Assembly: GCA_030637135.1 (NCBI GenBank)
Contig: DAOVVO010000047.1
Coordinates: 1-9,799 of the forward strand
From: Nitrospirota bacterium
GTDB lineage: Bacteria; Nitrospirota; Thermodesulfovibrionia; UBA6902; BMS3Bbin08
DNA length: 9,799 bases
Reading direction: 5' to 3'
Part shown: in pieces, positions 5,911 through 9,799 of the stretch
How positions within the stretch are numbered: position 1 is the stretch's first letter
Layout of the letters: each line of letters starts with the position of its first letter
Program-made: the position numbers and the translations under genes
The notes under the pieces: generated by a model
Told to the model about the DNA's origin: nothing
What the model saw: the letters and a program-made list of their open reading frames with translations, nothing else
Database searches by the model: none

Positions 5911-7644
5911 TTGCTGAAAAAAATCAGGGTAAGCCTTGCACAGATTAATCCGGTTGTAGGGGACCTGTCAGGAAATGTGAAAAAAATAATCTCATGTATT
6001 CAAAAAGCCCGGGAATTAAAATCTGAGCTTGTTGCGTTTCCTGAGCTTGCCATAACAGGGTATCCACCCGAAGATCTGCTTTTAAAACCTCAATTTATAA
6101 AAGATAACATCTCTGCCCTGGATAAAGTCAGAGCTGCATCGAGGGGTATAACGGTAGTAGCAGGTTTTGTGGACAGTCGTAAAGCCATCTATAATGCTGC
6201 CGCAGTGATTTCTAACAGAAGGCTCATTGATGTGTATCATAAGAAAATTCTGCCTAATTATGGGGTTTTTGATGAGTTCCGTTATTTTCAGGCTGGCAGG
6301 AGATATCCCGTTTATAAATTCGGAGATATTACTGTCGGGGTTAATATCTGCGAGGACATATGGGACAAAGACGGACCGACAAGAGTGCAGGCCTTGTCAG
6401 GGGCAGAGATAATTATCAATATTAACGCGTCTGCGTATCATATGGGACAGGCGGCATTCAGGGAGAATCTTATATCGACATGTGCTTCAGAGTCTCAGGC
6501 AATAATTATTTATTTGAATATGGTAGGTGGTCAGGATGAGCTTGTATTTGACGGAGGCAGTTTCATTATAAACAGTCAGGGTAATATCATAATGAGGGGA
6601 AAACAGTTTCGTGAAGAACTGCTCACCGCAGATATTGAAATCAAGAAGACCAGAAGAAGAGTCTCTCAAACGGACAAAAAAGAATTGCACGCTCTTATGC
6701 AGAAGGGGGAGATTATTGAGAAAATAAAGGTTTCTTCCGGGGCGGTGAAAGGGCAGAAACCAAAACTGAAAAGTTATAAAAACGTATGGATGCCGGCTCT
6801 TGAAGAGGTGTATAATGCGCTTCTGCTCGGTACAAAAGACTATGTCCAGAAGAATGGTTTTCATCATGTTGTAATCGGTTTGAGCGGGGGAATTGATTCT
6901 GCATTAGTAGCAGCTATAGCTGTTGATGCCCTTGGTAAGGAAAAAGTGGGAGGGCTGTATATGCCTTCTCCTTACACTTCACAAGAAAGTTTTGAGGATG
7001 CTCACGCCCTTGCAGGGAACCTTGACATAAAGATTTTAACTGTTCCAATCGATGACATATACAAGACATACCTGAACACATTATCAGAGACATTCAAAGG
7101 GACAGAACAGGATATTACCGAAGAGAACCTCCAGGCAAGGATACGGGGGAATATATTAATGGCCTTTTCCAATAAATTTGGCTGGCTCGTGCTCACAACA
7201 GGGAATAAATCTGAAATGAGCGTGGGATATGCAACTCTGTACGGTGATATGGCAGGGGGTTTTGCAGTAATTAAGGATGTGCCAAAGACAATGGTATATG
7301 ACCTCTGTAAATGGAAAAATGAAAGGGAAGGCCGGACTGTGATTCCTGAGAGACTTTTCTGGAAAGAACCAAGCGCTGAACTCAAGCCTGATCAGAGGGA
7401 TACGGATACACTGCCTCCTTATCCCCTCCTTGATCCTATTTTAAAGGCTTATGTTGAAGAAGATAAGAGTTTCAATGAGATAATGAAGATGGGCTGTGAC
7501 AGTGAATGCGCCCAGAAGGTCATAAGCATGATTGATCATTCAGAATACAAGAGACGCCAGGCACCTCCGGGGATAAAGATTACATCACGGGCGTTTGGAA
7601 AGGACAGGCGTTTTCCTATAACAAACAGATATAAGAGTTACTAA
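5911..7644 (+). CDS. nadE: Glutamine-dependent NAD+ synthetase
   Basis: Final step of NAD+ synthesis: ATP-dependent amidation of nicotinic acid adenine dinucleotide, with ammonia from glutamine. The 577 residues hold both domains of the glutamine-dependent type. The N-terminal nitrilase domain (about 5-265) has the Glu-Lys-Cys triad: Glu45 in FPELAITGYPPEDLL, Lys111 in YHKKILPNYGVFDE and Cys147 in NICEDIWD. The C-terminal synthetase domain (about 290-577) has the ATP-pyrophosphatase loop SGGIDS (325-330), TTGNKSE (429-435), YGDMAGGFAVIKDVPK (444-459) and PSAELKPDQRDTD (487-499). The start is TTG 5911, set by GGGAGG at 5901-5906 and the family-typical N-terminus KIRVSLAQINPVVGD; CTG 5914 fits the usual spacing slightly better but is a rarer start codon. 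It probably leads an operon with two small envelope-protein genes. Confidence 0.96.
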   Translation: MLKKIRVSLAQINPVVGDLSGNVKKIISCIQKARELKSELVAFPELAITGYPPEDLLLKPQFIKDNISALDKVRAASRGITVVAGFVDSRKAIYNAAAVISNRRLIDVYHKKILPNYGVFDEFRYFQAGRRYPVYKFGDITVGVNICEDIWDKDGPTRVQALSGAEIIININASAYHMGQAAFRENLISTCASESQAIIIYLNMVGGQDELVFDGGSFIINSQGNIIMRGKQFREELLTADIEIKKTRRRVSQTDKKELHALMQKGEIIEKIKVSSGAVKGQKPKLKSYKNVWMPALEEVYNALLLGTKDYVQKNGFHHVVIGLSGGIDSALVAAIAVDALGKEKVGGLYMPSPYTSQESFEDAHALAGNLDIKILTVPIDDIYKTYLNTLSETFKGTEQDITEENLQARIRGNILMAFSNKFGWLVLTTGNKSEMSVGYATLYGDMAGGFAVIKDVPKTMVYDLCKWKNEREGRTVIPERLFWKEPSAELKPDQRDTDTLPPYPLLDPILKAYVEEDKSFNEIMKMGCDSECAQKVISMIDHSEYKRRQAPPGIKITSRAFGKDRRFPITNRYKSY

Positions 7645-7667
7645 ATAGAGTTTGGAGTTCAGAGTCT

Positions 7668-7673
7668 GGAGGA
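7668..7673 (+). promoter_or_regulatory. Ribosome binding site GGAGGA choosing between two ATGs
   Basis: GGAGGA is followed by C and then ATGATG. The first ATG (7675) is only one base away, too close for normal initiation. The second (7678) is four bases away and is preferred. Confidence 0.65.
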
Positions 7674-7677
7674 CATG

Positions 7678-7941
7678 ATGCTTGTAAAAAAATTGTTGCG
7701 GGTATTCCTCTTGTGTTTATGTGTGACCTTACTATCATGTACAGGATCTGAGGATAAGGAAGAGCCTGTGGTTTTCAAACAGGTCCCTGAAATTAAAGAA
7801 ATAAAGCCTCATAAACCGGTCAAGGTAAAACTGAAACGAAACACAAAGGGTGAATATGCATGGGATATTAGCGGAGATAATGCCGATGAAATTATAGAGA
7901 CTGACAGGAAATTGAGGGAGTCTTTTGAAAAGAGTGAGTGA
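7678..7941 (+). CDS. Small predicted lipoprotein of unknown function
   Basis: An 87-residue protein (88 if the ATG at 7675 is used) with a type II signal peptide: positive n-region (LVKKLLR), hydrophobic core (about 8-19) and lipobox LLSC with Cys21 as the lipidated residue. The mature part is acidic after the Cys (GSEDKEEP), then Pro/Lys-rich (about 36-52, KEIKPHKPVKVKLKR), and ends with GEYAWDISGDNADEIIETDRKLRESFEKS, predicted helical. No known domain is recognised; short lipoproteins with a similar YxWxIxGD ending seem familiar from other uncultivated and delta-type genomes, but I cannot name a family. It starts 33 bases after nadE with a strong Shine-Dalgarno sequence and no promoter I can recognise, so it is probably part of the nadE transcript. 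It is too short to be an enzyme; an envelope accessory role is a guess. Confidence 0.75.
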   Translation: MLVKKLLRVFLLCLCVTLLSCTGSEDKEEPVVFKQVPEIKEIKPHKPVKVKLKRNTKGEYAWDISGDNADEIIETDRKLRESFEKSE

Positions 7942-8011
7942 AACAATCTGGGCGATCATCCTTAAAATTTTCTGTAATCAGATGTAATAACCATTATATG
8001 GGGAGGTAAAC

Positions 8012-8278
8012 ATGAAACTTAAACCATTGGCTCTGGGTATTACCATCGGGATATTTTGGGGAGTTAGTGTATTTTTAACGACGGTGCTTTGCCATTATAC
8101 AGGATATGGAAAGCTCTTTCTTGAGGCTTTACCACAGTCTCTCTATCCGGGATACTCAATAACCCTGAGGGGCAGTTTTGCCGGTTTAGTCTATGGATTT
8201 GTTGACGGATTTGTCTCTGGCGCCATAGTCGGTTGGATCTATAATAAGGTTGCTGGAAATAGCGCAGAAAAATCATAA
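8012..8278 (+). CDS. Small two-helix membrane protein ("bacteriophage holin"-annotated family)
   Basis: An 88-residue protein with two predicted membrane helices (about 7-28 and 53-78) joined by a short loop, and a charged tail (NSAEKS). The second helix is Gly-rich with regularly spaced small residues: GSFAGLVYGFVDGFVSGAIVG, followed by WIYN; an Asp (residue 65) lies mid-helix. The motif YPGY...GS..G..YGF.DGF..G...GW.YN recalls a widespread small protein often auto-annotated as 'bacteriophage holin'. No lysin, phage structural gene or integrase is nearby, so I treat the holin label as unsupported. The ATG at 8012 has GGGAGG (8001-8006) five bases upstream. A 70-base gap separates it from the lipoprotein gene; it may share the nadE transcript or have its own weak promoter in the AT-rich gap. 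Confidence 0.8.
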   Translation: MKLKPLALGITIGIFWGVSVFLTTVLCHYTGYGKLFLEALPQSLYPGYSITLRGSFAGLVYGFVDGFVSGAIVGWIYNKVAGNSAEKS

Positions 8279-8296
8279 TCCCTGAGCACGAAATTT

Positions 8297-8336
8297 CAAA
8301 TATTTGGCCTACGGCGCGTAGAGAATTTGGGATTTG
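8297..8336. terminator. Possible bidirectional terminator between convergent genes
   Basis: CTACG (8309-8313) pairs with CGTAG (8317-8321) around a GCG loop. An outer CAAAT (8297-8301) pairs with ATTTG (8332-8336) across unpaired flanks. The position, between the convergent holin-like gene and ribD, suits a shared terminator, but the stem is short and interrupted and there is no long T-run. The AAATTTCAAATATTTGG-like bases may instead belong to a dispersed low-complexity repeat. Confidence 0.3.
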
Positions 8337-9434
8337 TTATTTAAATGAATTGATGTATCCTTCCACAAGGATATCATCCCCTATACTGCTTATCTGAATG
8401 TTTTTTATCTTCACAGCTTTTTTCAGTGAAGGCAGAGATTTTCCGCCGATTGAAGATACCGCATCCATACCCCCGATAATCATAGGAGAGGTGAAAAACA
8501 TAACCTTGTCCACAATTCCGCTTGAAAGCGCAGAAGCATTTATGGAAGAACCGCCTTCAATCATTACGCTCGTTATGTCAAGTCTGCCGAGTTTTTGCAT
8601 GAGCTGTTTAAGGTCAACTTTTCCTGCTCTTTCCCTGGTAACCAGGACTTTGTTGCCTTTAGAAATGATACTCCTTATTTTTCCCTTGTTTGCACTTTTT
8701 GTTGTAGCAATGATTGTCTTTCCATCGTTAAATCTCAGTGCTTTTGCATTCAGTGATATCTGTAGAGAACTGTCAACAATTATTCTGTAGGGATTTCTGC
8801 CACCGTGGATTCTACAGGTCAGGGAGGGGTTGTCTTTTTGAACGGTCCCTATGCCAACGAGGAGGGCATCAACTTCGTTTCTCAGCTTATGAACATATTC
8901 TCGTGCCTTTTCCCCGGTAATCCATCTGGACTCACCCCGGGCTGTTGCGATTTTTCCGTCAAGGCTCTGCGCGATTTTTAGAATTACAAAAGGCATTTGT
9001 TTGGTAATAAATTTTGTGAATGCCTCATTGAGCTTTTGTGCCTCACCTTCCATAAGGCCGCCCTCTGTCTTAATCCCCGCTGATTTAAGCTCTCTTATCC
9101 CTTTGCCTGAAACTTCAGGATTTGGATCAACCATGGCAATTACAACTTTTTTTACTCCTGCAGTAATGATTGATTTTGTGCACGGCGGGGTCTTTTTCTC
9201 TGTGTGACAGCAGGGTTCAAGATTTACAAAGAGCGTAGCGCCTTGAGCCTTTGCGCCTGCTTTTTTTAATGTAATGACTTCTGCATGAGGGGTTCCTGCT
9301 TTTCTGTGGTAGCCTTCTGCGATTATCCTGTTCCCTTTCACAAGAACTGCCCCTACCATGGGGTTAGGACTTGTCCTTCCTTTTCCTCTTGCAGCGAGGG
9401 TTAATGCCCTTTGCATGAATTTTTTGTTTTGCAT
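8337..9434 (-). CDS. ribD: Bifunctional riboflavin biosynthesis deaminase/reductase RibD
   Basis: Catalyses two successive cytoplasmic steps of riboflavin synthesis: deamination of 2,5-diamino-6-ribosylamino-4(3H)-pyrimidinone 5'-phosphate, then NADPH-dependent reduction of the ribose side chain. The 365 residues are full length. The deaminase domain (about 1-145) has TSPNPMVGAVLV (21-32), the zinc motif HAE (His50, Glu52) and PCCHTEKKTPPC (74-85) with Cys75 and Cys85; this loop is one residue longer than the PCxHxGxTPPC form. The reductase domain (about 148-365) shows LKIAQSLDGKIAT (152-164), SRWITG (169-174), DNPSLTCR (201-208), IEGGSSINASAL (292-303) and the C-terminal GDDILVEGYI. ATG 9434 gives a typical N-terminus. 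No Shine-Dalgarno sequence precedes it, and a TATAAT is seven bases upstream, suggesting a leaderless mRNA. No other rib genes are in the window. Confidence 0.96.
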   Translation of the reverse strand: MQNKKFMQRALTLAARGKGRTSPNPMVGAVLVKGNRIIAEGYHRKAGTPHAEVITLKKAGAKAQGATLFVNLEPCCHTEKKTPPCTKSIITAGVKKVVIAMVDPNPEVSGKGIRELKSAGIKTEGGLMEGEAQKLNEAFTKFITKQMPFVILKIAQSLDGKIATARGESRWITGEKAREYVHKLRNEVDALLVGIGTVQKDNPSLTCRIHGGRNPYRIIVDSSLQISLNAKALRFNDGKTIIATTKSANKGKIRSIISKGNKVLVTRERAGKVDLKQLMQKLGRLDITSVMIEGGSSINASALSSGIVDKVMFFTSPMIIGGMDAVSSIGGKSLPSLKKAVKIKNIQISSIGDDILVEGYINSFK

Positions 9435-9772
9435 ATTTTTTATTATAAACAGTTGTTTATTAATGACTTTGTTTTATGCCGTTTTGGCTGTACAAAATTT
9501 TAACAGAAAAGAGAGGAATAGAGTAGGGGAAAATGCAGAGGTTTGATTTTTTCCATTCTTAAAATGAATGATTTTCAGTAAAGCCTTCACTGATGACTTC
9601 TTCCTGTAATGTTGTTTTGTGATTTTGCCTCAAAATACAAGATTTCAAATAGTAATCGATAATGAGGTAAAGCGGTATTGCGTCAATGCTTTCAAATTAG
9701 ATATATTAATATTAATCCATGCGAATATAAAAGAATTAGGTGAAAATTGATGTTTATTAGGAGATACACAAA
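9435..9772. other. AT-rich intergenic region upstream of ribD
   Basis: Contains the ribD -10 box at its left end. I see no credible coding frame, tRNA, FMN (RFN) riboswitch motif or strong hairpin; CATTC/GAATG (9554-9558/9566-9570) is only five base pairs. Near the right end TTGCGT (9678-9683) and TATATT (9702-9707), 18 bases apart, could be a weak plus-strand promoter for a gene beginning at the window edge. Confidence 0.5.
9442..9447 (-). promoter_or_regulatory. Consensus -10 box TATAAT for leaderless ribD transcript
   Basis: On the minus strand TATAAT is followed by seven bases and then the ribD ATG, so transcription would begin at or next to the A of the start codon. No recognisable -35 lies 16-19 bases upstream (AAAGTC at 17). 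The surroundings are AT-rich, so a chance match is possible. Confidence 0.45.
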
Positions 9773-9799
9773 GTGAGAGGAAAATATAAAATTAAAGAA
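9773..9799 (+). CDS. Possible start of a plus-strand gene cut by the window end
   Basis: GTG at 9773 is preceded by AGGAG (9759-9763) with a nine-base spacing and continues open for nine codons (M R G K Y K I K E) to the window edge. A weak promoter-like pair lies about 65 bases upstream. Too little sequence remains to name a product; the frame could close just beyond the window. Confidence 0.3.

Noticed and set aside
6487..7385. Open frames on the minus strand opposite nadE, including 126- and 127-codon ones
   Set aside because: They are antisense shadows of a strongly conserved gene, with no ribosome binding site or known domain.
8012..8278. Prophage remnant implied by the holin-like protein
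   Set aside because: No lysin, integrase, structural gene or attachment site is visible, and the neighbours are housekeeping genes.
8398..8920. Overlapping open frames on the plus strand opposite ribD
   Set aside because: They lie antisense to a fully conserved RibD and their translations show no recognisable motif.
9358..9546. 62-codon plus-strand open frame running out of ribD
   Set aside because: It is mostly antisense to the ribD start and promoter, low in complexity, and has no ribosome binding site.
9435..9772. FMN riboswitch upstream of ribD
   Set aside because: No RFN conserved segments are visible on the minus strand, and the TATAAT next to the ATG leaves no room for a leader.
9750..9776. 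Leader peptide MFIRRYTK from ATG 9750, overlapping the GTG at 9773
   Set aside because: It has only eight codons and a weak upstream GG; short frames like this are expected by chance in AT-rich DNA.

Overview
The window reads as an ordinary chromosomal segment from a Gram-negative bacterium with a moderately AT-rich genome. It is densely packed with housekeeping genes, and I see no rRNA, tRNA, CRISPR array, insertion sequence or prophage block. A signal-peptide-bearing DegP/HtrA protease and a lipobox protein point to a two-membrane cell. Bacterial glutaminyl-tRNA synthetase occurs in a limited set of lineages, including proteobacteria and planctomycetes. Together with larBC, a 'holin-like' small membrane protein and low-complexity repeats between genes, this makes an uncultivated planctomycete of the anammox type (Brocadiales) my best guess, with Nitrospirota or a deltaproteobacterial-type lineage as alternatives. 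This assignment rests on recalled protein style and is weak.

Layout: (1) bases 1-1970, plus strand: the 3' part of glnS overlaps gpsA by the four bases ATGA, so translation is probably coupled. (2) 1971-2198: a repeat-rich spacer with purine-rich and pyrimidine-rich arms. (3) 2199-4117, plus strand: larB and larC, again joined by an ATGA overlap, encode two of the three enzymes of nickel-pincer nucleotide cofactor synthesis; larE and larA are not in the window. (4) 4179-5648, minus strand: a periplasmic DegP/HtrA protease. (5) 5649-5910: a divergent regulatory region with a recognisable promoter on each strand. It also holds a perfect 12-bp hairpin with a GTAA loop and a 15-bp palindrome lying in the -35/-10 spacer of the nadE promoter. 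(6) 5911-8278, plus strand: glutamine-dependent NAD+ synthetase (nadE), a small lipoprotein and a small two-helix membrane protein. (7) 8337-9434, minus strand: bifunctional ribD for riboflavin synthesis, with a TATAAT box so close to the ATG that the mRNA may be leaderless. (8) 9435-9799: AT-rich non-coding sequence, possibly ending in the start of another plus-strand gene.

Several genes serve cofactor supply (LarBC for the Ni-pincer nucleotide, which LarB makes from nicotinic acid adenine dinucleotide; NadE for NAD+; RibD for flavins), and GpsA uses NAD(P)H for phospholipid precursor synthesis. LarB draws on an NAD precursor (NaAD) that is also the substrate of NadE, a metabolic link worth noting, although the genes lie in separate transcription units. 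I do not see a new multi-gene system here. The most interesting signals are in the DNA between genes.
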